Below, piece by piece: positions 63,644 through 64,000 of a stretch of 64,000 nt of DNA; positions within the stretch are counted from its first letter, which is position 1; the number at the start of each line of letters is the position of its first letter. Under the pieces are notes generated by a model that had not been told where the DNA came from, searched no databases, and worked only from the letters and a program-made list of their open reading frames with translations. Both the position numbers and the translations under genes were made by a program. Origin of the DNA: Pseudomonadota bacterium (GTDB lineage Bacteria; Pseudomonadota; Alphaproteobacteria; Caulobacterales; Caulobacteraceae); NCBI GenBank assembly GCA_018241995.1, contig JAFECT010000003.1, positions 248,001-312,000 of the forward strand, read 5' to 3'.

Positions 63644-64000
63644 GTGATTCAAGCCTCCGACATCACCGAAGAGACCCTGGCGCGGCAGGTGCGCAGCTTC
63701 TACGGCCGCGCGCGGCTGGACCCCGAGCTCGGGGTGGTGTTCGAGGCGGCCGTGCAGGACTGGGAGGCGCATTTCGAGCTGCTGACCCGGTTTTGGGCCT
63801 CTGTGATGCTGGGCGTGCGCGCCTACGATGGCCGGCCGATGCAGGCGCACATGCGCCACCCGATCACCGCGGGGATGTTCGATCGCTGGCTTGAGCTGTG
63901 GGGCGAGACGGCGGACGAGCTGTTCGAGGCCGAGGCGGCCGGGCGGCTGAAGGCCAAGGCGGCGACCATCGGGCGGGGTTTGAGGCTGGGTCTGCTGTTC
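63644..64000 (+). CDS. Group III truncated haemoglobin (3' end outside window)
   Basis: At least 119 codons starting at GTG 63644, open to the window end. Family features are TEETLARQVRSFYGRARLDPELG, FELLTRFWASVMLG, the conserved GRPMQAHMRHP and FDRWLELWGETADELF. The proximal histidine is expected in the HMRHP or nearby helix. Group III truncated haemoglobins bind oxygen or NO; the cellular role is unclear. It is divergent from the hypothetical gene on the minus strand. Confidence 0.85.
   Translation, partial: MIQASDITEETLARQVRSFYGRARLDPELGVVFEAAVQDWEAHFELLTRFWASVMLGVRAYDGRPMQAHMRHPITAGMFDRWLELWGETADELFEAEAAGRLKAKAATIGRGLRLGLLF

Overview
This is a high-GC window from an alphaproteobacterium, most likely order Caulobacterales (Caulobacter or Phenylobacterium type). 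The evidence is a PdeA-type GEDEF/EAL phosphodiesterase, a PleC-like kinase next to pepN, a class I lysyl-tRNA synthetase, a CtrA-like TTAA-N7-TTAA box, and large TonB-dependent receptors. The window is chromosomal and densely packed. Many genes overlap as ATGA or GTGA pairs and several convergent pairs share stop-codon bases. I saw no rRNA, tRNA, CRISPR array, prophage or insertion sequence.

Layout. 1-4866: cytochrome aa3 oxidase and its assembly factors (ctaD partial, ctaB, a small membrane protein, ctaG, ctaE, DUF983, SURF1). 4863-8448: an M16 peptidase, a GNAT acetyltransferase and pdeA. 8478-13768: a secreted alpha/beta hydrolase, a YqgE/AlgH protein, a peroxiredoxin, an orphan Vsr endonuclease and a membrane hybrid kinase with two near-identical receiver domains. 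13920-17394: a MerR regulator with two acyl-CoA dehydrogenases, probably one fatty or branched-chain acyl-CoA catabolic operon. 17475-25149: a DUF5655 protein, class I LysRS, a membrane protein, a small helical protein with CtrA-like sites, two hotdog thioesterases, a ligase-associated exonuclease, a two-TM protein and a CBS hybrid kinase with damaged ATP-binding motifs. 25276-27458: CutA and the preQ0 genes queC-queE-queD. 27512-37121: a mix of metabolic and envelope genes, including aroC, pdxH, a degenerate J-domain protein, a TetR regulator divergent from an acyl-CoA ligase, an MBL hydrolase and small lipoproteins.

37122-44347: two roughly 3 kb TonB-dependent receptor genes in tandem. They share the ribosome-binding site, signal peptide start, terminator and a LacI-type operator-like sequence. 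44405-54211: ccmE-ccmF-ccmH, degP, a FeuP/FeuQ-like two-component system and glnE. 54261-56493: a compact group of a His/Met-rich EF-hand protein, an ECF sigma factor, a one-TM putative anti-sigma protein and a Spy/CnrX-like periplasmic protein. This looks like an envelope metal- or stress-sensing module and is the best candidate for a little-described system here. 56527-56704 is a REP-like inverted repeat. 56744-64000: a PleC-like kinase, pepN, two hypothetical proteins and the start of a group III truncated haemoglobin cut by the window edge.

All calls come from reading translations and motifs by eye. No database search was run.
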